From Flavobacterium sp. 83 (GTDB lineage Bacteria; Bacteroidota; Bacteroidia; Flavobacteriales; Flavobacteriaceae), in NCBI RefSeq assembly GCF_000744835.1, contig NZ_JQMS01000001.1:868001-932000 (forward strand): a stretch of 64,000 nt of DNA, in the 5' to 3' direction. Of the stretch, positions 53,624 to 61,994 are shown in pieces. The position numbers were made by a program, and so were the translations under genes. Positions within the stretch are counted from its first letter, which is position 1. The number at the start of each line of letters is the position of its first letter. The notes under the pieces were generated by a model. That model saw only the letters and a list, made by a program, of their open reading frames with translations, ran no database searches and was not told the origin of the DNA.

Positions 53624-56077
53624 ATGATGAGTTTACGTAACATCTCCATTAAAAACAAGCTGGTACTCATGCAGGTTTTTACCTCGGCATTTGTATTAGC
53701 ACTTTGCATTACAACATTTGTTATAATAGATATAAAAGGATTCAAAGACCGGAAAATGACAAGTTCAATGGCTATTGCGCAAGTGGTAGGTTTTAATGGT
53801 GTTTCGGCTCTTGAATTTTTGGATAATGCTGCCGCTAAGAAAATTCTATCCGAATTAGCCGTACAAAACGACATTATAAATGCAAGCATACTGGACAAAA
53901 AAGGGCATGTTTTTGCATCCTACACTAAACCGGGCGCCAATCCTAAATTTCGGTTTGTTGTTCCTGCTATGGATCAGAAAAGTTTCAGATTTACCAATAA
54001 CAATCTTTTTGTTTACACCAAAATCAAAAAAGATAATAAAACAATAGGAATAGTTTGTATCAACTTTGAACTATCGGAATTGAATAAAATAAAAATGGAT
54101 GTTTTACGCCTGGGAATCGTATTGCTCATTGTGGGAATCGGACTTGCTTTTTTAATTGCGATGATCATTAAAAAATACATCTCAAAACCATTGTTAAACT
54201 TAGTAACAGTAATACAACAGATAAAGGATACCGGTAATTACAAAACCCGCATGATCGTTGAAGGAAAAGATGAAATCAGTACCCTCACATTGGGACTTAA
54301 TAATATGTTGGAAAACATTGAAAAAAGAGACTATGAAGTAGCACAATCCAAAGAACAACTGAATAACCAAAATACACTTTTACAATCAGTGATACAAAAC
54401 ATGGGTGATGGATTAATCGTTGCTGATGAGAATAAAAAAATTATCCTTTGGAATGCTGCAGGTGAAAAAATAATAGGAATTGGCCCCATGGATATTCCTA
54501 TAGAAAGATGGGCTCAAACTTATGGTTTCTTTTTGCCAGACACCAAAACAATTTTCAATACTGACGAACTTCCTTTAGTGAAAGCATTAAATGGCGAAGA
54601 AGTGGATAATATGGAAATATTCATCCAAAATTATAAAAAACCTGAAGGTCTTTCTGTAGTTGTAACCGCCAGACCATTAAAAAACCCAGCTGGAACTATA
54701 ACCGGCGGTGTTCTGGTAATCCATGACATCACGGAACGAAAAACTTCAGAAAATGAGATCAAAAAATTGAATGAAGAACTGGAACGCAAAGTAACAGAAC
54801 GTACTGCACAATTAGCAGAAGCTATAGAAACTCTTCGCAAAAGCGAAGAAAAATACCGTGAAATTGTAGAAAATATAAGTGATGTCGTCCATACTTCTGA
54901 TTACAAAGGGTATTTTACCTATATCAATCCTGCTTGTAAAAAACTTACAGGTTACTCTCAGGAGGAACTTATAGGAAAACATTTTTCAGAACTAGTCGCT
55001 CCAGAGTGGAAAGACCGCGTGGCGGAGTTCTACTTAAATCAATTTAAAAATAAAATAGATGAAACGGAATTTACATTTCCCATACTAACCAAATCAAGAG
55101 AACAAAAATGGGTAGAACAAACGGTGATGCAGTTAAGAGAAGGAAATACGATAACCGGGCATAAATCCATTCTTAGGGATATTACGGAACGAAAAGCAGC
55201 AGAACAAAAACTTAAAGAAAGCGAAGGTCAATTACAAACCATATTTAATGAGGCTCCAGATGCTTTAATTGTAATAAATGACCAAGGAATCATCATAAGA
55301 TGGAATCCTCAAGCTGAAAAAATATTTGGCTGGACAATTATAGAAGCCTTAGGCAAACGAATGCACGAATTAATTATGCCAAAACAGCATAGAGAGAATC
55401 ATTTAAAAGGACTTCAACATTTTATAGATACTAGCGAAGGACCTATTCTTAATAAAACATTTGAAACCACAGCGCTAAACAAACAAAATGTCGAATTTGA
55501 TATTGAGCTAACAGTATCACAAGCTACTATTTTAGGAAAATATATCTTCATTGCATTTATTAAAGACATTTCGATAAGCAAAAAACTTGAAAACGAGAAA
55601 ATAGAAGCTGATAAATTAGTGCGTCTTAATGAACTCAAATTAAAATTAATTCTGGAAAATATTGGTGAGGGCATTATTGTAACTGATAATCACAAACGAA
55701 TTGTTTTATCCAATCACATGGCAGAAGAAATAATAGGAATAAAGCAAGATGCCACAGCCCCAACAACCCTTGATTGGTCTACAAAATATGAATTGTATTA
55801 TCCTGACGAAAAAACCATTTTCCCGGCACAAAATCTTCCACTCGAAAAAGCATTAAAAGGAGAATCAACGGATGATGTTGAGATAATAATTGAAGATTCA
55901 GAAACTAAAGCCAAAAAACGGGTTATCATTAGTGGCAGACCAATAATTGATGAAAACAACTATGTTATAGCCGCCGTTGCTAATATAAAAGACATAACCT
56001 ATTACAAAGAACTTGAGGTCGCTCTAGAAGAAAGCGAGCAGAAATACCGAAAATTAATTGGTTTTAAAAAAGGATAA
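53624..56077 (+). CDS. CHASE8-HAMP-multi-PAS sensor without a recognisable output domain
   Basis: An 817-residue inner-membrane protein: helix 1 (about 15-38), a periplasmic CHASE8-like domain (about 40-155), helix 2 (about 160-185, LGIVLLIVGIGLAFLIAMII), HAMP (about 186-240), then four PAS domains (about 255-375, 415-525, 535-650, 665-795), each followed by a PAC DITERK-type strand. It ends VALEESEQKYRKLIGFKKG. No HisKA, HATPase, GGDEF or EAL follows and the frame closes with TAA, so the output is missing. Its partner is probably the upstream YfiR, and its C-terminal PAS is a paralogue of the last PAS of the protein at 61995. Confidence 0.85.
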   Translation: MMSLRNISIKNKLVLMQVFTSAFVLALCITTFVIIDIKGFKDRKMTSSMAIAQVVGFNGVSALEFLDNAAAKKILSELAVQNDIINASILDKKGHVFASYTKPGANPKFRFVVPAMDQKSFRFTNNNLFVYTKIKKDNKTIGIVCINFELSELNKIKMDVLRLGIVLLIVGIGLAFLIAMIIKKYISKPLLNLVTVIQQIKDTGNYKTRMIVEGKDEISTLTLGLNNMLENIEKRDYEVAQSKEQLNNQNTLLQSVIQNMGDGLIVADENKKIILWNAAGEKIIGIGPMDIPIERWAQTYGFFLPDTKTIFNTDELPLVKALNGEEVDNMEIFIQNYKKPEGLSVVVTARPLKNPAGTITGGVLVIHDITERKTSENEIKKLNEELERKVTERTAQLAEAIETLRKSEEKYREIVENISDVVHTSDYKGYFTYINPACKKLTGYSQEELIGKHFSELVAPEWKDRVAEFYLNQFKNKIDETEFTFPILTKSREQKWVEQTVMQLREGNTITGHKSILRDITERKAAEQKLKESEGQLQTIFNEAPDALIVINDQGIIIRWNPQAEKIFGWTIIEALGKRMHELIMPKQHRENHLKGLQHFIDTSEGPILNKTFETTALNKQNVEFDIELTVSQATILGKYIFIAFIKDISISKKLENEKIEADKLVRLNELKLKLILENIGEGIIVTDNHKRIVLSNHMAEEIIGIKQDATAPTTLDWSTKYELYYPDEKTIFPAQNLPLEKALKGESTDDVEIIIEDSETKAKKRVIISGRPIIDENNYVIAAVANIKDITYYKELEVALEESEQKYRKLIGFKKG

Positions 56078-56177
56078 AAAACCAGAATCACACTATCCAA
56101 TTAAACATAGAATACTGAACTGTTTTTTAAACTTAAATAAGAGTAAAACATCGCTATAATTACTGTTGGCACAAAGC

Positions 56178-56594
56178 TTATTTTATATACCCAATTTTGA
56201 TATAATAGTCTTTTTTAGTAATAGTTATACCTTGTTTTGGATACGGAAAAACACTGGCAGTTTTTATTTTTCTTTGTTTTTTCGGCAAATATTCAGCAAA
56301 CAATTGCTGGTTTGCTTCCTCATTTTTTGGAGAAAAAACGATGGTTTTATCTTCCACTAATTTTGAATCTTTATAAACGGAAATAACTGCTGAAGCTTCA
56401 CCAGCCCAAACACAAATAACACCATCCGGACAACGGGAATCAGAAATAACTTCCTTCAAAACCAATTGATACCCTATTTTTTTAAGGCATATTTTTTGAG
56501 TGATCTTTACGTATTTTATATTTTCCTTTTGTGCATTTTGAGCAAAAACGGAAGTACAAAAAATCAGTAAAAAGGCTAAGAGACTATTTTTCAT
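56178..56594 (-). CDS. Secreted protein of unknown function
   Basis: A 138-residue protein with signal peptide MKNSLLAFLLIFCTSVFAQ. The mature part is beta-rich and holds a pattern SDSRCPDGVICVWAGEASAVISVY, two Cys seven residues apart that may form a disulfide, found in a group of bacterial exported proteins of unknown role. It is convergent with the PAS sensor gene. Confidence 0.7.
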   Translation of the reverse strand: MKNSLLAFLLIFCTSVFAQNAQKENIKYVKITQKICLKKIGYQLVLKEVISDSRCPDGVICVWAGEASAVISVYKDSKLVEDKTIVFSPKNEEANQQLFAEYLPKKQRKIKTASVFPYPKQGITITKKDYYIKIGYIK

Positions 56595-56634
56595 TTGATT
56601 TTTCTTTTAATTATACCAAATATAGTCCTTTTGG

Positions 56635-57288
56635 TTACGTAGTTTTTACAAAAAGATTAGTGGCAATTTTATTCGAAATGGTTAAATCCTTTTGGTCTAC
56701 TTTTATTTTCAGAGACAAATCAAAACTTTCCTTACTTATAATTTCAATTTTAGAACCTAATGCGATTCCTTGCTTGTCTAAATATTTAAGGAATTCAGAT
56801 GAAGTGTCTTTTACTCCTACACATATTCCCATTTGATTTTCATGCAATTCTGAAAGCAATTGTTTTTCAATTTTAATCATGCGGCCATTAACATCCGGAA
56901 TGGGATCACCATGCGGATCTTCGGTTGGGTTTCCTAGAAAATCATCAAGTTTGTTGATTAGCTTTTCTGATTTAATATGTTCTAATTGTTCAGCAATATC
57001 ATGAACCTCATCCCAGGAAAAATTCAATTTTTCAACTAGAAAAACTTCCCATAAACGGTGTTTCCTTACAATCATTTTTGCAGATAATTTACCCTTTTCG
57101 GTTAAAGAAACCCCTTGGTATTTCTTATAATGAACCAAATCCTTTTCGGCTAATTTCTTGAGCATATCGGTTACGGATGAAGCTTTGGTTTCCATCATTT
57201 CTGCAATGGCATTAGTACTTATTTCTGAATCAGAAAGAATCGTTAGATGAAATATGGTTTTAAGGTAATTTTCTTCGGAGAAAGTCAT
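56635..57288 (-). CDS. DtxR/MntR-family metal-dependent repressor
   Basis: A 217-residue regulator. Residues 1-65 form the winged helix (MTFSEENYLKTIFHLTI...ISTNAIAEMMETKASSVTDMLKKLAEKDLVHYKKYQGVSLTEKG), residues 70-140 the dimerisation/metal-binding helices (HRLWEVFLVEKLNFSWDEVHDIAEQLEHI, with Glu and His ligands; HGDPIP), and 150-217 an SH3/FeoA-like domain. It is adjacent and co-oriented to an Nramp manganese transporter, so it is probably MntR-like: it represses metal uptake when Mn2+ is bound. Confidence 0.9.
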   Translation of the reverse strand: MTFSEENYLKTIFHLTILSDSEISTNAIAEMMETKASSVTDMLKKLAEKDLVHYKKYQGVSLTEKGKLSAKMIVRKHRLWEVFLVEKLNFSWDEVHDIAEQLEHIKSEKLINKLDDFLGNPTEDPHGDPIPDVNGRMIKIEKQLLSELHENQMGICVGVKDTSSEFLKYLDKQGIALGSKIEIISKESFDLSLKIKVDQKDLTISNKIATNLFVKTT

Positions 57289-57325
57289 TTGATTTGAGAT
57301 TGAAGATTATTGATTTTTGATTTTT

Positions 57326-57453
57326 TAGCCCCGATAGCAGTGGAAATCCTTTATTTTTTTTCTTTAAAAACAATAAAGATTACTTCACTATACTTTTATT
57401 TTCATTGGAGTTCAGTGAACTTTGTTTGTAACGTACAGCGGGAATAGTTGCTG
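57326..57453 (+). ncRNA. Dispersed structured element, copy D, with insertion
   Basis: TAGCCCCGATAGCAGTGGAA then ATCCT, A/T hairpin and AAAGATT as in copies A-C. Then about 46 nt not present in the others (from 57381, holding the palindrome AGTTCAGTGAACT), then GTAACGTACAGCGGGAATAG closing the conserved frame. It lies between the DtxR gene and the transporter gene, antisense to their transcription. Confidence 0.45.
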
Positions 57454-57480
57454 ATACTAAACCAAATTCAGCTTCAGCAT

Positions 57481-59352
57481 TTAATTCTTTACGACAAGTA
57501 ATGGAATTTTAATTTTGTGCCTTAATTTGTCAACAGTAGTTCCAAAGATTAAATCTTTGAACCCGGTATGCCCGTGAGTTCCCATGACCAAGACATCAAA
57601 ATTTCCTTCATTGATAATTGTAGGAATCACTGTATTTGGTTTTCCAAAACCCAATTGTATTTCGACTATAAATCCTTTTTCTGACAGCATTTCTTTGTAT
57701 TCGTTCAATAGTTTTTCGTCAATTAAAGTTTCATGATCGTCAATTTTTTCTCCATAAACGAGTGCTCCTACCGTTTCTACTACGTGAATTAAGGTGTATT
57801 TTGCATCTATTCCTCCTAATTGAAATGCGTTGTTTAATGCTACTTCATCCGCGCTTGAAAAATCTACTGAAACGGCAATATTCTTTTTAGTGTAGATCGC
57901 AGTTTTAGAAAATTGCAGTTTTAAATTGTGTGGTGAATGGTTTAGAATCCTAGTTTTGGTTTTGGCAATAAATGGTTTCACTACGATGTAAAGCAACAAA
58001 ATCAAGAAACCAAATGCTAAAGGAACCACGGTAAACCATAATACAATTGGGTTATCAGAGGTTTCGAGCCAACCGTTTATTTCATCAAAAACTAATTTGG
58101 CATTTAGTGAAACGATAATTGTTGCTATAATCCAAGAAGCAATTTGGGTAATTGTACCAATATGAAATCCTTTCATTTTTGATTTATCGCTGACAAAATG
58201 AATTAGCGGAATAATTGCAAAACCCAATTGCAAACTTAAAATTACCTGGCTTAAAATCAATAATTTTCCTGTGATGCCTTCGCCAAAAATGGAAATTACA
58301 ATTACGGCAGGAACAATGGCGATTAATCGGGTGATTATTCTTCGAACCCAAGGTTGGATTCGTAAATTCAAATAGCCTTCCATAATAATTTGCCCGGCTA
58401 ATGTTCCGGTAACGGTTGAGCTTTGTCCTGCAGCAATCAAGGCCACGGCAAATAATATTGGTGCCCATTTATTGCCTAAAAGTGGTGCTAAAAATTTGTG
58501 TGCATCTTGAATTTCGGCAACTTCATACATGCCGTTTTTATAAAATGTGGCTGCTGCCAATATTAAAATAGCGGCATTTACAAAAAAGGCCAGATTTAAT
58601 GCAATGGTAGAATCTATGAAATTGTATTTTAAAGCCTGCTTAATACCAGCATTGCTTCGGTCGAAATTTCTGGTTTGCACCAATGAGGAATGCAGGTACA
58701 AATTGTGCGGCATAACCGTTGCACCAATAATCCCTATGGCAATGTAAAGTGCTGCTTCATTAGGCATCGAAGGAATTAGTCCATAAATAACTTTCCCTAT
58801 TTCCGGCTGGGCAAAAAACATTTCAAAAATAAACGAGAACCCAATGATTGCAACCAATACAATGATAAAAGCTTCCATTTTTCGGATGCCCTTATTGATT
58901 AAGAACAGTAGTAAAAAAGTATCTAAAACGGTTATAATCACGCCTTCAATAAGCGGAATGTCAAATAATAAATTGATACCAATTGCCATTCCCAAAACTT
59001 CGGCAAGGTCACAGGCGGCAATTGCAATTTCGGCAAGAAAATAAAGAATATAATTGATAAACGGCGAATAGGTTTCCCGTGAGGCTTGCGCCAAATCGCG
59101 TTGGGTTACAATTCCCAATCGTGCGCTTAAACTTTGTAATAAAAGCGCCATCAGGTTACTCATCAATAAAACCCAAAGCAAGGAATAACCAAACTGGCTT
59201 CCGCCGGCAATGTCAGTCGCCCAATTTCCCGGGTCCATATAACCAACACTGATTAAATAGGCTGGACCAAAAAAGGCTACTATTTTTCTAAAGGCCGATT
59301 TTTTATTTTGAGTAGAAACTGACTGGTGTACATCTTCTAAAGATTTTCCCAT
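57481..59352 (-). CDS. Nramp metal transporter fused to a universal-stress-protein domain
   Basis: A 623-residue protein. Residues 20-460 are an Nramp/MntH divalent-metal:H+ symporter with about 11 membrane helices; the metal-binding DPGN is present in SVGYMDPGNWATD and the second-site motif in GATVMPHNLYLHSSLVQTR. Residues 485-623 are a UspA domain: IAVSVDFSSADEVALNNAFQL...TLIHVVE...VLVMGTHGHTGFKDLIFGTTVDKLRHKIKIPLLVVK with the nucleotide-binding GTHGHTG...G. Nramp-Usp fusions occur in Bacteroidota and Gram-positives, possibly for ATP-linked gating. Its regulator is probably the DtxR gene next door. Confidence 0.93.
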   Translation of the reverse strand: MGKSLEDVHQSVSTQNKKSAFRKIVAFFGPAYLISVGYMDPGNWATDIAGGSQFGYSLLWVLLMSNLMALLLQSLSARLGIVTQRDLAQASRETYSPFINYILYFLAEIAIAACDLAEVLGMAIGINLLFDIPLIEGVIITVLDTFLLLFLINKGIRKMEAFIIVLVAIIGFSFIFEMFFAQPEIGKVIYGLIPSMPNEAALYIAIGIIGATVMPHNLYLHSSLVQTRNFDRSNAGIKQALKYNFIDSTIALNLAFFVNAAILILAAATFYKNGMYEVAEIQDAHKFLAPLLGNKWAPILFAVALIAAGQSSTVTGTLAGQIIMEGYLNLRIQPWVRRIITRLIAIVPAVIVISIFGEGITGKLLILSQVILSLQLGFAIIPLIHFVSDKSKMKGFHIGTITQIASWIIATIIVSLNAKLVFDEINGWLETSDNPIVLWFTVVPLAFGFLILLLYIVVKPFIAKTKTRILNHSPHNLKLQFSKTAIYTKKNIAVSVDFSSADEVALNNAFQLGGIDAKYTLIHVVETVGALVYGEKIDDHETLIDEKLLNEYKEMLSEKGFIVEIQLGFGKPNTVIPTIINEGNFDVLVMGTHGHTGFKDLIFGTTVDKLRHKIKIPLLVVKN

Positions 59353-59407
59353 TTTTTAAAGTTATATCAGCAAATATAATAAATTTTTATATACAAAATA
59401 TATTTTT

Positions 59408-59415
59408 TAGTTTTG
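59408..59415 (+). promoter_or_regulatory. -7 promoter element of the outer-membrane gene
   Basis: TAGTTTTG (TAnnTTTG), immediately before the palindrome at 59416-59433 and 22 bases before the ATG at 59438. Confidence 0.5.
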
Positions 59416-59433
59416 TCTAAATTTTTATTTAGA
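59416..59433. promoter_or_regulatory. Candidate metal-repressor operator
   Basis: TCTAAATTTTTATTTAGA is a perfect 7-bp inverted repeat with a 4-bp spacer, sitting on the start site of the outer-membrane gene and within the divergent Nramp promoter region. Position and size fit a DtxR/MntR operator, which is inference. Confidence 0.45.
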
Positions 59434-59437
59434 AATA

Positions 59438-60190
59438 ATGAAAAAAAATATTTTAGTACTTATAATGTTGCCATTTTCCAACCTGCTATTTTCGCAAAAT
59501 TATCCGTCCATTCAAACCGACAGACCAGACCAGACGGAGTGTCCTTTCATTACACCTAAGAATTATTTTCAACTAGAAAATGGTTTCATTTATGAAAAAA
59601 ATAACACCAATTCAACCGAAATTGTTGTGCCTACAATTTTGACCCGTTTTGGAATAAATGATCATTTAGAGTTACGTTTAATCACCGAATATGTGATTGA
59701 AAAAAATAGTTCTGACAAAATATCAGGATTTAATCCAATACTGATAGGATTCAAAACCCGACTTTTGGAAGAAACAGGAATAATTCCAGCTGCGTCCTTT
59801 ATTGCACACATTTCAATTCCTAAAGTCGGTTCTGAAAATTTTAAAAGCCAATTCTATACGCCTGAATTTAGATTCACAATGCAACACACCATCTCAGATA
59901 AACAATCATTAAGCTACAATCTTGGCGCCGAATGGAATGGAGAAACAGCTGAACCTACATTTATTTATACTTTCACAACAGGATATTCCATCACTGAAAA
60001 AATAGGTGGATATATTGAATTCTATGGATATATTCCTCAACTAGAAAAACCAGACCATCGATTTGATGCTGGATTAACCTGCTTATTTAATCCAAACCAT
60101 CAATTAGACATTTCTGGCGGACTGGGTTTATCTAAATCTTCCCCAAAATATTTTGCCGCTTTAGGTTATTCGTTTCGATTTAAAATTTGA
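59438..60190 (+). CDS. Outer-membrane transporter-like protein (phenol-MetA family)
   Basis: A 250-residue beta-barrel with signal peptide MKKNILVLIMLPFSNLLFSQ. It opens YPSIQTDRPDQTECPFITPKNYFQLENGFIYE, the typical start of the MetA-pathway-of-phenol-degradation family (PF13557), and ends in aromatic FAALGYSFRFKI. The family is named from a phenol operon but most members have no known substrate. Divergent from the Nramp transporter and sharing a palindromic operator, it may take part in metal passage. Confidence 0.75.
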   Translation: MKKNILVLIMLPFSNLLFSQNYPSIQTDRPDQTECPFITPKNYFQLENGFIYEKNNTNSTEIVVPTILTRFGINDHLELRLITEYVIEKNSSDKISGFNPILIGFKTRLLEETGIIPAASFIAHISIPKVGSENFKSQFYTPEFRFTMQHTISDKQSLSYNLGAEWNGETAEPTFIYTFTTGYSITEKIGGYIEFYGYIPQLEKPDHRFDAGLTCLFNPNHQLDISGGLGLSKSSPKYFAALGYSFRFKI

Positions 60191-60212
60191 TTTCGATTCC
60201 TTCAAAATTCAC

Positions 60213-60220
60213 TATTTTTG
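60213..60220 (+). promoter_or_regulatory. -7 promoter element of crtY
   Basis: TATTTTTG (TAnnTTTG), 22 bases before the crtY ATG. Confidence 0.55.
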
Positions 60221-60242
60221 ATAAAAATTGTCATCAATATAA

Positions 60243-61394
60243 ATGAAACACTTCGATTACATCTTTACTGGAACTGGCTTATCGGCTTTGATGACCGTTA
60301 ATAAAATGGTACTTTCGGGAAAATTTAAGCATAAAAGTATTTTGCTTATTGATGAAAACACTAAAAAAACCAACGATAGAACCTGGTGTTTTTGGGAAAA
60401 GCAAGAAATAATTTGGGAACAATCAATTTCAAAAAAATGGAATTCGGCATTGTTTGCCAACAAAGACTTTCGCCGCAATCTAGATCTAAAACCCTATCAC
60501 TACAACATGGTGAAAGGTTCGGATTTTTACAAGCACGTATTTGATTTGATTTCGAAACAAAGAAATATCACTTTCGTCAATCAAAAAGTATTGGAAATTG
60601 AAGAATCCGAAAATATAATTCTGCTACAAACTGATTCTGAAAGTTTCTCCTGTTCTAAGCTTTTTAATAGCATTTACAACAACCAAAAAGTAGAAAATCA
60701 ATCAAAATACCCTGTTTTACAGCAACACTTTATTGGTTGGTTTATCAAAAGTGAGCAAGCTGTTTTTAACCCGGAACAAGCCATATTCATGGATTTTTCG
60801 GTAGAACAAAGAGGAAATACGCGCTTTATGTACGTATTGCCCACTTCCAGAACCGAAGCTTTACTGGAATACACTTTATTTTCTCATCAACATTTAAAGA
60901 AAGAGGAATATGAAACTGAAATCAAAAAATACATACAAAATCTTGGCATAATAAATTACGAAATCATAGAAAAAGAGCAAGGAAGTATTCCTATGACGTG
61001 CTATCCTTTTTGGAAATTAAACACAAAAAATGTTATTAATATAGGCACTTCAGGTGGCTGGACTAAAGCCAGCACAGGCTATACTTTTAAAAATTCCGAT
61101 AAAAAATCTACTGAATTGGTTTCTTTTTTGCATACGGAAACTAATTTCACGAAGTTCCATAAAAAGAGTAAATTCTGGTTTTATGATTTGTTGCTTTTGG
61201 ATATTTTAGACCGTAAAAATGAATTGGGAAGCACTATATTTTCTTCCATGTTCAAAAAAGGAAATCCAACGCTAATTTTTAAATTCTTAGACGAAGAAAC
61301 TTCTTTTCCAGAAGACATACAAGTGATATTAAAATGTCCTAAAATGCTATTTATCAAAGCTCTATTTCATGTTATTTTAAAACAAATAAAATAA
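60243..61394 (+). CDS. crtY: Lycopene beta-cyclase (CrtY type)
   Basis: A 383-residue FAD-dependent enzyme that closes beta-rings on lycopene to make beta-carotene, a step toward zeaxanthin, the yellow pigment of flavobacteria. The FAD-binding N-terminus YIFTGTGLSALMTVNKMV and the lycopene-cyclase signature NDRTWCFWEK (Asp45-Trp51) are clear, as are FMDFSVEQRGNTRFMYVLPTS and GTSGGWTKASTGYTFKN. Other carotenoid genes are not within the window, so it is a detached member of the pathway. Confidence 0.92.
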   Translation: MKHFDYIFTGTGLSALMTVNKMVLSGKFKHKSILLIDENTKKTNDRTWCFWEKQEIIWEQSISKKWNSALFANKDFRRNLDLKPYHYNMVKGSDFYKHVFDLISKQRNITFVNQKVLEIEESENIILLQTDSESFSCSKLFNSIYNNQKVENQSKYPVLQQHFIGWFIKSEQAVFNPEQAIFMDFSVEQRGNTRFMYVLPTSRTEALLEYTLFSHQHLKKEEYETEIKKYIQNLGIINYEIIEKEQGSIPMTCYPFWKLNTKNVINIGTSGGWTKASTGYTFKNSDKKSTELVSFLHTETNFTKFHKKSKFWFYDLLLLDILDRKNELGSTIFSSMFKKGNPTLIFKFLDEETSFPEDIQVILKCPKMLFIKALFHVILKQIK

Positions 61395-61451
61395 CAATCA
61401 AACTATAACAAAACTTTATACTACAAATAAACCTGTTGGATTTAAACTTTG

Positions 61452-61459
61452 TAACTTTG
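61452..61459 (+). promoter_or_regulatory. -7 promoter element of the bacilliredoxin gene
   Basis: TAACTTTG (TAnnTTTG), 44 bases before the ATG. Confidence 0.5.
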
Positions 61460-61503
61460 CATGATTAAACAAAGGTAATTTTAAACTTTTTAAAATAAAA
61501 AAT

Positions 61504-61914
61504 ATGTATCCAGAAGAAATGGTAAAACCAATGCAAGCTGAATTAACAGCTGCAGGTTTTCAAGATTTACATAGTGCTGAAGCAGTTGAAAACGCAATGA
61601 AAGCTGAAGGTACAACATTAGTGATTGTGAATTCAGTTTGTGGTTGTGCTGCAAGAAATGCACGTCCGGGAGCAAAAATGAGCTTAGATGGAGCAAAAAA
61701 ACCAGACCATTTAATCACTGTTTTTGCAGGAGTTGACAAAGAAGCAGTTGATGCTGCAAGACAACATATGTTCCCTTTTCCTCCATCATCGCCAAGTATG
61801 GCTTTATTCAAAAACGGAGAATTAGTCCATATGTTAGAGCGTCATCATATTGAAGGTCGTCCAGCTGAATTAATTGCTGAAAACTTAAAAGATGCTTTCA
61901 ACGAGTATTGCTAA
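61504..61914 (+). CDS. Bacilliredoxin (BrxA/BrxB family)
   Basis: A 136-residue thioredoxin-fold protein with the CGC active site (Cys46-Gly-Cys48 in VNSVCGCAARNARPG), plus family blocks MYPEEMVKPMQAELTAAGF, FPFPPSSPSMALFKNGELVHMLERHHIEGRPAELIAENL. In Bacillus these remove bacillithiol from proteins; Bacteroidota also make bacillithiol-like thiols in some lineages. Thiol repair is the likely role. Ends in a clear terminator. Confidence 0.93.
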   Translation: MYPEEMVKPMQAELTAAGFQDLHSAEAVENAMKAEGTTLVIVNSVCGCAARNARPGAKMSLDGAKKPDHLITVFAGVDKEAVDAARQHMFPFPPSSPSMALFKNGELVHMLERHHIEGRPAELIAENLKDAFNEYC

Positions 61915-61931
61915 AATTCAATACAAAAGAC

Positions 61932-61960
61932 AAAAAACCACGTTCATTCGTGGTTTTTTT
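61932..61960 (+). terminator. Rho-independent terminator
   Basis: Stem AAAAAACCACG / CGTGGTTTTTT with a 6-nt loop, 18 bases after the bacilliredoxin stop, between convergent genes. Confidence 0.9.
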
Positions 61961-61994
61961 GATTATATCAGTTCCTGTTTTATTTTATAAAAAA

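Noticed and set aside
56077-56177. Frameshifted kinase domain after the PAS sensor
   Set aside because: The bases after the stop hold no HisKA or HATPase motif in any frame.
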